A model generated the notes under the pieces. The model was not told the DNA's origin. It did not search any database and saw nothing but the letters and a program-made list of their open reading frames with translations. Position numbers and translations under genes: made by a program. A DNA stretch of 64,000 nt from an uncultured Oscillospiraceae bacterium (GTDB lineage: Bacteria > Bacillota > Clostridia > Oscillospirales > Oscillospiraceae), in the NCBI GenBank assembly GCA_947632175.1, contig CANROC010000008.1:1-64000 (forward strand). The letters run 5' to 3'. Positions within the stretch are counted from its first letter, which is position 1. Every line of letters begins with the position of its first letter. Below are positions 16,359-24,678 of this stretch, one piece after another.

Positions 16359-17316
16359 TTCTCCGAAGAAGCCCTGGTACAAGAACATCACCAAGGACAA
16401 GGTCCGGCGCTTCCTCATGGGCACCAAGGACCGCGAGGGCTTTTTGAAGCTCTTCCTGGTCTACGCGCTGCTCATCTGCATCGGCTTCATCTACCTCTAC
16501 CCGATCCTCCACATGGTCTCCGTCAGCTTCATGACCCTGGACGATCTGCTGGACTCCTCCATCAAGTGGCTGCCCAGCTCCCTGAACCTCGCCAACTATA
16601 AGCAGGCCGCCGCCAGTATGGACTTCTGGAGCTCCCTGGGCCAGAGCATCCTCCTGGCCGGGATCCCCACCATCTGCAACCTCATCTCCTGCTCCATCAT
16701 CGGCTACGGCCTGGCCCGGTTCAACTTCCCCGGCAAGAACGTCTGCATGGGTATCATCATCCTGAGCTTCGTGCTTCCCAGCCAGGTGACCATGATCCCC
16801 ACCTACGTGCTCTATTCCAATCTTGGCATCCTGAACACCATCTGGGCCTTCATCCTGCCCTCCATGGTGGGCCAGGGCATCAACGCCCCCATCTTCATCC
16901 TGATCTTCTGGCAGTTCTTCCGCCAGGTGCCCAAGGTGCTGAATGAGGCGGCCAAGATCGACGGCGCGGGCTACTTCGAGTCCTTCTACAAGATCGCCAT
17001 CCCCAGCGGCAAGCCCGCCTTCATCACCGTGGCGCTTTTCTCCTTCGTGTGGTACTGGAACGAGGCGTATCTCACCAGCCTCTATGTCCACGGCTTCACC
17101 GGCCAAGGCATGACGAGCCTGGTCATCCAGCTCCAGAACTTCGCCACCAACTACAACAGCTACGCCAGCACCGCCGTCAGCGGCGCGGCGAGCCTCAACG
17201 AATCCATCAACATGGCCGGCACCATGCTTTCCATCCTGCCGCTGATGCTCCTCTACTTCGTCCTGCAGAAGCAGTTCGTGGAGTCCATCGACAAGGCCGG
17301 CATCACAGGCGAATAA
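16285..17316 (+). CDS. ABC sugar transporter permease, MalG/YtcP type (transporter 2)
   Basis: A 343-residue permease with six predicted helices and the motif NEAAKIDGAGYFESFYK. AAAGGAGG at 16267-16274, ten bases before the ATG at 16285, decides the start; a longer in-frame reading from 16201 would only add the neighbour's Lys-rich sequence. The first 45 residues are basic and disordered. Last gene of the operon that begins at 6097. Confidence 0.9.
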   Translation: MQNVLSVRERRARSPRAPRAERITNSPKKPWYKNITKDKVRRFLMGTKDREGFLKLFLVYALLICIGFIYLYPILHMVSVSFMTLDDLLDSSIKWLPSSLNLANYKQAAASMDFWSSLGQSILLAGIPTICNLISCSIIGYGLARFNFPGKNVCMGIIILSFVLPSQVTMIPTYVLYSNLGILNTIWAFILPSMVGQGINAPIFILIFWQFFRQVPKVLNEAAKIDGAGYFESFYKIAIPSGKPAFITVALFSFVWYWNEAYLTSLYVHGFTGQGMTSLVIQLQNFATNYNSYASTAVSGAASLNESINMAGTMLSILPLMLLYFVLQKQFVESIDKAGITGE

Positions 17317-17329
17317 GTCCTTATCCCCA

Positions 17330-17360
17330 CGCCGGGAACGGCCTCCGGCCGCTCCCGGCG
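17330..17360 (+). other. GC-rich stem-loop downstream of the permease operon
   Basis: Outer arms CGCCGGGA/TCCCGGCG (17330-17337 and 17353-17360) and inner arms CGGCC/GGCCG form a strong hairpin 14 bases after the permease stop. No U-tract follows. It could be a weak terminator or a processing site before the binding-protein gene. Confidence 0.5.
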
Positions 17361-17402
17361 GGCGGAATGCTTGGGCATATCGCCAAAAAACAAGCTTACC
17401 AC

Positions 17403-17431
17403 TGTACATTTTGCCAAAAATGTGGTATAAC
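17403..17431 (+). promoter_or_regulatory. Promoter of the second binding-protein gene
   Basis: TGTACA (17403-17408), 17 bp, then TATAAC (17426-17431), preceded by TGTGG, which supplies an extended -10 (TGG directly before TATAAC). This would let the binding lipoprotein be made in excess over the permeases. Confidence 0.55.
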
Positions 17432-17486
17432 GAGAGTAATTGACAGGGCGCCGTGCCCGTCAAAATAAACGAAAATGGAGGCATTT

Positions 17487-19079
17487 ATGAAAAAGAAGAT
17501 ACTGGCACTTGTCCTGGCCGCTCTGATGCTCATGAGCGTCCTCGCCGCCTGCAACAATGGCGACGGCGGCGGAAGCGGCTCGGGCGCGACCACCGTTTCC
17601 AACGAGTACGAAGAGGTGGAGATCAATGGCTGGAAGTACAAGAAGGCCACGGATATGACCACCGAAAACATCACCCTGTCCGTCCACAGCTTCGACCAGC
17701 AGCAGGTGGATGAGCTCCTGGCCAAGCGCTTCATGGAGATCTACCCCAACATCAAGGTCACCGTCTCCTACGCCGCCGTGGGCGATGATTACACCAACGC
17801 CCTGGCCGCCATGGTCCAGAACAAGACCACCCCCGACGTCATCATGTATTCCGACGCCGACTACGCCCTGTCCAACGGCCTTCTCCTGGACATCTCCAGC
17901 TTCTACAACTCCGACAATGAGACCAAGAACCTGGCCGACACCGTCAACTCCGCCGGCCTCGGCACCTTCAACCTGGACGGCGGCCAGCGCTACGGCGTCC
18001 CGTTCAAGTTCTTCCCCGGCATCGTCTTCATTGACCGGAACGTGCTGAAGACCCTGAACATCTCCATCCCCAATCAGCAGTGGAGCTGGTCCGACATGAT
18101 CGACATCATCAAGCAGGCCACCGGCCACACCGACATCGACGGCATGAAGTACTATGGCCTCGGCTGGTACAACCGTCTTGACTCCTACTACGGCGTCGCC
18201 ACCGGCCAGGACGTCATCGGTGAGTTCGGCTTCAACGGCAAGACCTTCGACGTCACCAAGTGGGCCGTGGGCAAGCAGGAGTTTGCCGACCTTCTGGTGG
18301 GCGACTACGCCGCTCCCCAGCGTGAGACCGACGCCAACGAGGCGTGGACCGGCGACTGGGAGCTGTGGTTCGGCCAGACCGGCCACGTGGCCGTCTTCTC
18401 CGAGGCCTTCTGGACCTTCCAGAGCTCCTGGAACGCCCCCGCTTTCCTGGAGGCCAACCCCGGCCTTGACATCGTCCCCTACGTTATCCCCGCTGTCTCT
18501 GAGGCTGACGCCGGCGCCGCCCACCACTCCATCGCCACCATCGACTACGGCGGAGTTTCCTCCGGCACCAAGTATCCCCGCGAGGCCTATGAGCTTCTGA
18601 AGTTCATGTCCTTCGGTATCGACGGATGGCACACCCGCAACGAGATCTTCGCCGATCCCAATAACGTCAACGCCTCCGGCGTGCCCCTGAAGAACGACGT
18701 TATGCCCGTGCCCATCACCAAGGACCAGACCATCTGGGACGAGTACATCAAGCTCTACTGCGAGGGCATGGACGAGGAGCACACCCAGCTGTGGCGTGAC
18801 TACTTCGCCTCCTGCATGCAGCCCATCTCCTACGGCTGGACCAACATCGCCGGCTATTGGAACTTCTGCGATGAGTACTTCAACAAGGTGGACATCCACA
18901 CCCAGACCGAGACCGGCGCCGCCAAGGCCGCTGACTTCATCGACGAGATCAACCGCCAGGCCAACTACTACCACGCCAAGGCCATGATCGACTACTTCGG
19001 GCCCAACTCCATCTACAAAGTGCTCACCGAGGACGAGACCAAGTTCTATCAGGACATCGTCACCGCCTTCGAGAGCTGA
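17487..19079 (+). CDS. ABC sugar transporter substrate-binding lipoprotein (transporter 2)
   Basis: A 530-residue family 1 extracellular solute-binding protein. The signal peptide ends in the lipobox LAAC (Cys at about 22), followed by a Gly/Ser-rich linker. Typical features include LLAKRFMEIYPNIKVTVSYA near the mature start, PDVIMYSDADYALSNG, and a Trp- and Tyr-rich C-terminal half. TGGAGG before the ATG at 17487 sets the start; an in-frame ATG four codons upstream would bury the ribosome site. Its position after permease pair 2 marks it as their receptor. Ligand inferred as an arabino-oligosaccharide or related pentoside. Confidence 0.88.
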   Translation: MKKKILALVLAALMLMSVLAACNNGDGGGSGSGATTVSNEYEEVEINGWKYKKATDMTTENITLSVHSFDQQQVDELLAKRFMEIYPNIKVTVSYAAVGDDYTNALAAMVQNKTTPDVIMYSDADYALSNGLLLDISSFYNSDNETKNLADTVNSAGLGTFNLDGGQRYGVPFKFFPGIVFIDRNVLKTLNISIPNQQWSWSDMIDIIKQATGHTDIDGMKYYGLGWYNRLDSYYGVATGQDVIGEFGFNGKTFDVTKWAVGKQEFADLLVGDYAAPQRETDANEAWTGDWELWFGQTGHVAVFSEAFWTFQSSWNAPAFLEANPGLDIVPYVIPAVSEADAGAAHHSIATIDYGGVSSGTKYPREAYELLKFMSFGIDGWHTRNEIFADPNNVNASGVPLKNDVMPVPITKDQTIWDEYIKLYCEGMDEEHTQLWRDYFASCMQPISYGWTNIAGYWNFCDEYFNKVDIHTQTETGAAKAADFIDEINRQANYYHAKAMIDYFGPNSIYKVLTEDETKFYQDIVTAFES

Positions 19080-19104
19080 GCGGCGTAAGACCTGACACAG
19101 ACCG

Positions 19105-19133
19105 TATTTTACCCGCGTGAGCGGGTGAAAATA
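19105..19133 (+). other. Intergenic stem-loop between the two lipoprotein genes
   Basis: TATTTTACCCGC (19105-19116) pairs with the segment 19121-19133 around the loop GTGA, with one bulged base. It follows the binding-protein stop and lacks a U-tract. Such hairpins often stabilise binding-protein mRNA and lower expression of the next gene. Confidence 0.5.
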
Positions 19134-19169
19134 GAAATCATTTCCTGAAATTCAAGGAAGGAGAACAAC

Positions 19170-20759
19170 ATGAAAAAGCTTTTGGCAATTGTCCTGGCGC
19201 TTATGATGGTTCTCTCCCTGGCCGCCTGCGGCGGTGACGGAGATACCCAGAAGACCGATCCCCCGACTGATCCTCCCAAGACCGACGGCAGCACCGAGCC
19301 CCCTGTCACCGAGCCCCCCGCGGCTGAGGACCTGCCCGCCAACCCCCTCTACTACAACGGCTTTGAGACCACCGACGGCCTGACCGCCGTGCATCGTGTG
19401 GACAAGAGCGAGAGCCCCAAGGCCGACGCCGCCAACTACGGCATCGCCCCCTCCGTCCATGAGATCATGCAGGTCAACGGCGTTGACGGCAAGGCTGTCG
19501 CCGTGGACGGCAAGTACGGCATCAGCTTCGACAACTTCCCCACCACCTCCGACGACAGCTACACCATCGCCTTCTGGTACGCGGCTGACCGTTACGGCCT
19601 GTACATGCCCATCCTGCAGATGGGCCGCAACGTGGGCGGCAAAACCAATTCCACCTACATCAACTTCACCCGCACCAACTGGGGCGTCGGCGGCGTTGAC
19701 TGCGCTCCTGTCGCCTGGTCCCGCAACTCCGACACCAACCCCGTGAACCCCTGGATGGGCAACAACATCGACGAGAAGGGCAAGAAGGAGTGGATCCATG
19801 TTGTCCTGGTCGTGGACGGCGTTGAGTATATGGACGCCGATCCTACCAACGGCCCCTGCCCGCACGTGGGCGCCACCATGTACGTCAACGGCGTTGAGGT
19901 CATGAAGGCCGACGCCTCCGTCATCGGCACCAAGGATGAGGCCGGCGTGGACACCAGCGCCAACTGGATGGGCATCGCCCCCCACATGATCGACAGCGCC
20001 GGCGAGTACGGCCTGGAGTGCTACTTCGGCATCAACTACTGGGATTCCCTGTTCAAGGGCTACATGGACGAGTTCTACCTCTATGACGAGGCCCTGACCC
20101 CCGGCCAGGTCACCGCCCTGTACACCAAGAACACCGCTCCCGCCTATGAGAAGTTCCCCGACTACACCGGCCCCGTGGATGAGGAAGCTCCTGAGCCCGA
20201 GACTCCCACCCTGCCCGAGATCACGCCCGACGCCAGCGCCATCGACGTTCTCGGCACCACTGCCCGTGACAACGGCTTCTGGTCCGACACCACCGCCGGC
20301 TATGAGCTGAAGGACGGCACCCCCCTCACCATCAAGCTCCACAACTACTCTGACGGCGCCGCGGTATTTGACAACGTTGTGTTCGCGTTCTCCAACACCG
20401 CTGTCACCACCGACAAGGTTGCCTCCGCCGACAATTATCCCGGCTATGCCGAGTATGCCGTCTTCCGTCCCGACGGAGACATGACCGCGAACGCCGCTTG
20501 GGGCGCCGAGGGCTTCACGGTCAATTACGAGAAGACCTGGGACAACGCCGCCTATATCGAGGCCATGAAGGACGCTGAGCTCACCGTCGTGCTTACCCGC
20601 AACGGTACTGAGCTCACCGCCGACATCACCATCACCCCCGCTGCCGGCGACGCCCTGACTGAGAAGGTTACCCTTTCCTCCAACTTCACCGCCGAGTCTC
20701 CGATGTTCGTACATATGACGAACGAGAAGAGCTACGTTGAGATCCTCAGCGTTGAGTAA
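19170..20759 (+). CDS. LamG-domain surface lipoprotein, probable glycan-binding
   Basis: A 529-residue lipoprotein: signal peptide with LAAC lipobox (Cys at about 20), a Thr/Pro/Asp-rich spacer (25-55), then a LamG / concanavalin-like jelly roll from about 60 to 320 (YYNGFETTDGLTAV, YTIAFWYAADRYGLYMPIL, GYMDEFYLYDEALTPGQV). A Glu/Pro linker near 335-350 leads to a second beta domain (355-529) with no recognisable catalytic motif. GGAAGGAG precedes the ATG. It is co-transcribed with the binding lipoprotein and followed by a strong terminator. A role in holding polysaccharide near the importer, like a Gram-positive analogue of SusE/F, is inference. It could instead be a degenerate GH43/GH16-type lectin module. 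Confidence 0.7.
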   Translation: MKKLLAIVLALMMVLSLAACGGDGDTQKTDPPTDPPKTDGSTEPPVTEPPAAEDLPANPLYYNGFETTDGLTAVHRVDKSESPKADAANYGIAPSVHEIMQVNGVDGKAVAVDGKYGISFDNFPTTSDDSYTIAFWYAADRYGLYMPILQMGRNVGGKTNSTYINFTRTNWGVGGVDCAPVAWSRNSDTNPVNPWMGNNIDEKGKKEWIHVVLVVDGVEYMDADPTNGPCPHVGATMYVNGVEVMKADASVIGTKDEAGVDTSANWMGIAPHMIDSAGEYGLECYFGINYWDSLFKGYMDEFYLYDEALTPGQVTALYTKNTAPAYEKFPDYTGPVDEEAPEPETPTLPEITPDASAIDVLGTTARDNGFWSDTTAGYELKDGTPLTIKLHNYSDGAAVFDNVVFAFSNTAVTTDKVASADNYPGYAEYAVFRPDGDMTANAAWGAEGFTVNYEKTWDNAAYIEAMKDAELTVVLTRNGTELTADITITPAAGDALTEKVTLSSNFTAESPMFVHMTNEKSYVEILSVE

Positions 20760-20777
20760 TTTCACAGCATAAGCCTT

Positions 20778-20805
20778 GCGGGGCTTCTTCGGAAGCCCCG
20801 CTTTT
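20778..20805 (+). terminator. Intrinsic terminator after the LamG gene
   Basis: Perfect 10-bp stem GCGGGGCTTC/GAAGCCCCGC (20778-20787, 20792-20801) with a TTCG tetraloop, followed by TTTT. A second, looser inverted repeat (CTTTTCCAG/CTGGAAAAG) overlaps its 3' side at about 20801-20838. Confidence 0.88.
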
Positions 20806-20887
20806 CCAGAGGCACGAGCCATCGCGCCCCTGGAAAAGCGGACGCGGGGCGCCCGCCGATTTCTATGGAGTACAAAAAGGCAGGTTT

Positions 20888-21844
20888 ATGGACAAAAAGC
20901 TTGAATTCAACAAGGTGTGGATCCCCCAAAGGGCGGATCCCTTCGTCACCAGGGATGAGAAAGGGAACTACTACTTCACCGCCTCCATCCCCAGCTACGA
21001 CAAGATCGTTCTCCGCAGGGCCCCGTCCCTGGCGGAGCTTCCCGAGGCCGAGGAGCACGTCCTGTGGACGGCCCACGAGTCCGGCCCCCAGAGCTTACAT
21101 ATCTGGGCCCCCGAGCTCCACAAGGTCTTCGGCAAGTGGTACATCTACTACTCCGGCGGCATGAAGACCCACCCCTGGCACATCCGCCCCTACGTGCTGG
21201 AGTGCCAGAGCGACGACCCCATCGCCGGTCCCTGGGTTGAAAAGGGCAAGATGCGGGCGGCCAAGGACGACAAGTTCTCTTTCCGCGCTTTCTCCCTGGA
21301 CGCCACCGTCTTCCAGTGCAACGGCTCCTGGTACTACGTTTGGGCCGAAAAGGTGGGCGTAGGCAAGCAGGTCTCCAACCTCTACATCGCCCGGATGAAA
21401 AACGGCTATACGCTGGACACCGTCCAGGTGATGCTCACCACCCCCGACTACGATTGGGAGCGCCACGGCTTCTGGGTCAACGAGGGCCCGGCGGTCATCA
21501 AGCGCAACGGCAAGGTCTATCTCACCTACTCCGCCTCCGATACCGGCGTCAACTACTGCATGGGCATGCTCACCGCCGACGAGGACGCGGACCTCTTGGA
21601 CCCCTTAAGCTGGAAAAAGGAGCGCTGGCCCGTCCTGCGCACGGATCTCGAAAAGGGCGTCTACGGTCCCGGCCACAACTCCTTCACCAAGGACGAAAAC
21701 GGCAACGACATCCTCGTCTTCCACGCCCGCACCGAGCCGGAGATCGAGGGCAACCCCCTCTACAACCCCAACCGCCACGCCATGCTCCAGCCCATCGACT
21801 GGAACGACGAAAAGCCCATTTTCAGCTTCGACAACGAGCTGTAA
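20888..21844 (+). CDS. GH43 exo-acting alpha-L-arabinofuranosidase, cytoplasmic
   Basis: A 318-residue single-domain GH43 enzyme without a signal peptide. Triad: Asp17 in RADPFV, Asp138 in SLDATVF, Glu199 in NEGPAVI. The length and these motifs fit intracellular exo-1,5-alpha-L-arabinofuranosidases (GH43 subfamily 26-like; recollection). Product: L-arabinose from imported oligosaccharides. It follows a terminator, so it begins a new unit with GH51 26 bases downstream; I could not find a clear promoter in the 80-bp gap. The ribosome site is a modest AAAGGCAGG. Confidence 0.85.
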   Translation: MDKKLEFNKVWIPQRADPFVTRDEKGNYYFTASIPSYDKIVLRRAPSLAELPEAEEHVLWTAHESGPQSLHIWAPELHKVFGKWYIYYSGGMKTHPWHIRPYVLECQSDDPIAGPWVEKGKMRAAKDDKFSFRAFSLDATVFQCNGSWYYVWAEKVGVGKQVSNLYIARMKNGYTLDTVQVMLTTPDYDWERHGFWVNEGPAVIKRNGKVYLTYSASDTGVNYCMGMLTADEDADLLDPLSWKKERWPVLRTDLEKGVYGPGHNSFTKDENGNDILVFHARTEPEIEGNPLYNPNRHAMLQPIDWNDEKPIFSFDNEL

Positions 21845-21870
21845 TTCAATTTTAGTGAGGATTTTACCCT

Positions 21871-23379
21871 ATGGCAACTCTGAAGATCAACGAAAACGAA
21901 AAGCTCAGCCACATCGCCCCCGAAATTTACGGCCATTTTTCCGAGCACCTTGGCCGGTGCATTTACGAGGGGCTCTATGTGGGCGAAAATTCCGATATCC
22001 CCAACGAGAACGGGATGCGCAAGGACGTGGTGGAGGCTCTGCGGGAGCTGAAGGTCCCCGTTCTGCGCTGGCCGGGCGGCTGCTTTGCCGACGAGTACCA
22101 CTGGAAGGACGGCATCGGCCCCAAGGCGACCCGGAAAAAGATGATCAACACCAACTGGGGCGGGGTCATGGAGGACAATTCCTTCGGCACCCACGAGTTC
22201 TTTGAGCTCTGCCGCCAGATCGGCTGCAAGACCTACATCAACGGCAACGTGGGCTCCGGCTCCGTGCAGGAGATGAGCGAGTGGATCGAGTACATGACCT
22301 TCCCCGGCGTCTCCCCCATGGCCGATGAGCGCGCCAAAAACGGCCACCCCGGCCCCTGGAAGGTGGATTTCTTCGGCGTGGGTAACGAAAACTGGGGCTG
22401 CGGCGGCAACATGACGCCGGAGTATTACGGCAACCTCTACCGCCGTTACCAGACCTTCGTCCGCCACTACGACAAGGCCGCCCCCATCAAAAAGGTCTGC
22501 TGCGGGGCCAACGTGGACGACGCCTTCTGGACCGAGGGGGTCCTGAAGACCTGCTTCGCCCAGCCCCAGCCGGACTTCGCCCACGGGTTCATGGATTTCC
22601 TGAGCCTCCACTACTACGTCCATCCCGGCGGATGGAAGCACAAGGGCAGCGCCACGCAGTTTGACGAGGAGATGTTCTATACCACCATGGCCAAGGCCCT
22701 CTATATGGAGGACCTCATCAACCTCCACGGGTCCATCATGGACAAATACGACCCCGCCAAGAAGATCGGCATGAGCGTGGACGAGTGGGGCGGCTGGTAC
22801 GACGTGGAGCCCGGCACCAACCCCGGCTTCCTCTATCAGCAGAACACCGTCCGGGACGCGCTGATCGCCGGCATTACCCTCAACATCTTCAACAAGCACT
22901 CCGACCGTGTGCGCATGGCCTGCCTTGCCCAGATGGTCAACGTCCTCCAGTCCGTGGTTCTCACCGAGGGCCCGGAGATGGTCCTGACGCCCACCTATCA
23001 CGTGATGCACATGTACCGCCACCACCAGGACGGCGACCTTGTGAGAAGCGCCCTCTCCGGCGTCAAGACCGTGGGCGCGGGCAGCGCCGCCGTGCCGCAG
23101 ATCACCGAGTCCGTCTCCGTCAAGGACGGCGTCCTCACCGTGACGCTGTGCAACCTGTCCGCCACGGATGCCGAGACGGTGGATGTGGAGCTGGAGAACG
23201 GCCCCTACAGCACGCTGCTGGAGTCCAGGATCGTCGCCTCCGGCGATATCCACGACTACAACACCTTCGAGGATAAGAACAAGGTCATTGAAAAGGACTG
23301 GAACGTCACCGGCACCGACAGCGGCGTCCGCGTGGAGCTCCCCGCCGCCAGCGTGGTGGAGATCAGGCTTCAGAAATGA
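21871..23379 (+). CDS. abfA: GH51 alpha-L-arabinofuranosidase
   Basis: A 502-residue cytoplasmic GH51 enzyme of normal length. Landmarks: [15 protein letters not shown] at the start, [13 protein letters not shown], acid/base Glu173 in GNENWG and nucleophile Glu305 in SVDEWG. A C-terminal beta-sandwich runs from about 385. It releases terminal alpha-L-arabinofuranose from arabinan and arabinoxylan fragments. It is coupled to the DUF6171 gene by an ATGA overlap and co-transcribed with the GH43 gene. Confidence 0.95.
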   Translation: MATLKINENEKLSHIAPEIYGHFSEHLGRCIYEGLYVGENSDIPNENGMRKDVVEALRELKVPVLRWPGGCFADEYHWKDGIGPKATRKKMINTNWGGVMEDNSFGTHEFFELCRQIGCKTYINGNVGSGSVQEMSEWIEYMTFPGVSPMADERAKNGHPGPWKVDFFGVGNENWGCGGNMTPEYYGNLYRRYQTFVRHYDKAAPIKKVCCGANVDDAFWTEGVLKTCFAQPQPDFAHGFMDFLSLHYYVHPGGWKHKGSATQFDEEMFYTTMAKALYMEDLINLHGSIMDKYDPAKKIGMSVDEWGGWYDVEPGTNPGFLYQQNTVRDALIAGITLNIFNKHSDRVRMACLAQMVNVLQSVVLTEGPEMVLTPTYHVMHMYRHHQDGDLVRSALSGVKTVGAGSAAVPQITESVSVKDGVLTVTLCNLSATDAETVDVELENGPYSTLLESRIVASGDIHDYNTFEDKNKVIEKDWNVTGTDSGVRVELPAASVVEIRLQK

Positions 23380-23621
23380 CCTCCGTCATCTGCAAAAAAT
23401 GCCTCATCGGCATGGACGCGGAAAATTATCTCGAGCTCATTGAAAAGAATCGCTCGGCGGTCCGGGAACGTGACCGGACCGCCGAGGAGGACTATCGAAA
23501 CCGGATCGCCGTCTGCGAGGCGTGCGAGCATCTCAGCGGCCCCACGTGCCTCGCCTGCGGGTGCTATGTGGAGCTGCGGGCCATCCGCAAGGTCAGCCAC
23601 TGCCCGTATAAGAAGTGGTAG
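23376..23621 (+). CDS. DUF6171-type Cys-rich small protein
   Basis: An 81-residue protein with an N-terminal CKKC pair, a central helical stretch, and a second Cys set ([29 protein letters not shown]). This pattern matches small metal-binding DUF6171 proteins of Clostridia (from memory). The ATG overlaps the GH51 stop by four bases (ATGA), so it is translationally coupled. The Cys pairs suggest a zinc ribbon. Function unknown; the link to arabinofuranosidase may be incidental. Confidence 0.75.
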   Translation: MTSVICKKCLIGMDAENYLELIEKNRSAVRERDRTAEEDYRNRIAVCEACEHLSGPTCLACGCYVELRAIRKVSHCPYKKW

Positions 23622-23622
23622 A

Positions 23623-24540
23623 TCATTCCATGTTCTCGTGGTAGAAGGAGAACCGGATGTCCTGCCGGTAGTTGCCGAAGCTCTTGCCGAAGAGCGTCAG
23701 GCCCCCCACGTTGGGGGAATCCTCCGTGACGGCCAGGCGGAAGGTCATGGGCTGGCCCGGTGCCAGGTCCAGCGCCTCCACGGTGACGTCGGAGATTTTC
23801 AGCCCGTCGATGAACGTCCCCTGATCGGTGACGGTCAGGAGCTTCAGAATGCCGTACTGGTTCCAATTCACCGGCCACCAGTCCGGGGTCAGGAGCCCCT
23901 TAGCGTCCCCGAAATCCCCCGGCGAGGTCCAGACGCCCACCTCCACGCCGTTGACGGAGAAGTGGATGTCCGAGGGCCAGTGGCTGTTGATGCCCGGCGC
24001 TTCGGAGCTGAGCTCGCAGGAGACGCCGATGCCGGCGATGCGCTGGCTGCGGGTAAGGAAATTGGGCACCGTGTACTCCACGAACCCTTTGGCGAACCAC
24101 AGGATGTCCGCGTTGAACCGGTCCGGATGGTCGAAATACCGGGGGTCGTCGGTCTCGCCGATGAGCGCCTCCGGCGTGGCGATGCCGCAGGTGGGGAGGA
24201 TGGACTTCCGGGAATAGTGGCCCACCTTCATCTCCGTGGTCTGCACGTTGGGCTCCTTGCGGTTGCGCTGGACGTCGATGAGCACCCGGTCCGTGGCCAG
24301 AGAGCAGATCTTCCCGTTCCCGTGGCCGGTGGTGCTGGCCGTGACGGTGATGAGCCCGCAGGCCTCCAGCTTCCGGACATGCGCCGTCAGCGCCCCGCCG
24401 GTGAGGTCCAGGCGCGCGGCGATCTGGTTCATGCTCATGCGTTTCTCCTCCAGGAGGAGCTTCAGGATCTCCACCCGCGTCTCCGACCCCAGGGCCTTGA
24501 AGAGCTCCAGCCCGTCATCCAGCGATTTGATGTGCAGCAT
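23623..24540 (-). CDS. ArsR-family regulator with fused C-terminal domain
   Basis: A 305-residue protein. Residues about 10-75 form an ArsR-type winged helix (ALGSETRVEILKLLLEE, then MNQIAARLDLTGGALTAHV). A separate beta-rich domain of about 200 residues follows (HFSVNGVEVGVWTSPGDFG, GLKISDVTVEALDL), resembling a carbohydrate-binding sandwich. The ATG at 24540 is chosen because the upstream in-frame ATG at 24573 lies inside the -10 box of its promoter. It converges with DUF6171 (one base between stops) and diverges from GH127. Probably senses an arabinose-related sugar and controls this locus (inference). Confidence 0.8.
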   Translation of the reverse strand: MLHIKSLDDGLELFKALGSETRVEILKLLLEEKRMSMNQIAARLDLTGGALTAHVRKLEACGLITVTASTTGHGNGKICSLATDRVLIDVQRNRKEPNVQTTEMKVGHYSRKSILPTCGIATPEALIGETDDPRYFDHPDRFNADILWFAKGFVEYTVPNFLTRSQRIAGIGVSCELSSEAPGINSHWPSDIHFSVNGVEVGVWTSPGDFGDAKGLLTPDWWPVNWNQYGILKLLTVTDQGTFIDGLKISDVTVEALDLAPGQPMTFRLAVTEDSPNVGGLTLFGKSFGNYRQDIRFSFYHENME

Positions 24541-24571
24541 AGGAATACCCCCAACAGTTTCTTTTGACACC

Positions 24572-24601
24572 ATTATAAGCCATGGAAGCGCGGTCAGTCA
24601 A
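24572..24601 (-). promoter_or_regulatory. Promoter of the ArsR-type regulator
   Basis: On the minus strand, TTGACT (24596-24601) and TATAAT (24572-24577) are 18 bp apart. Transcription would begin near 24565, giving a 25-nt leader. The -10 covers the alternative ATG at 24573. Confidence 0.78.
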
Positions 24602-24606
24602 TGCGA

Positions 24607-24649
24607 TTTCTTTAGAAAGTTGTAAACAGTCCGCCGAAATTTCCGGCGG
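24607..24649. promoter_or_regulatory. Candidate operator and stem-loop in the ArsR/GH127 divergent gap
   Basis: TTTCT-TT-AGAAA (24607-24618) is a perfect inverted repeat just upstream of the regulator's -35 and is a candidate autoregulatory site. Downstream, CCGCCG/CGGCGG (24631-24649) forms a hairpin ahead of GH127. I see no clear plus-strand promoter in this 138-bp gap. Confidence 0.4.
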
Positions 24650-24678
24650 CAGGACATGATTTTGTGGGGAAAACGTCG

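Noticed and set aside
24541-24573. Upstream ATG at 24573 for the ArsR-type regulator
   Set aside because: It falls inside the -10 box of the regulator's own promoter, so it would not be transcribed.
24631-24660. Riboswitch upstream of GH127
   Set aside because: Only one simple hairpin is present, too small for a known riboswitch class.
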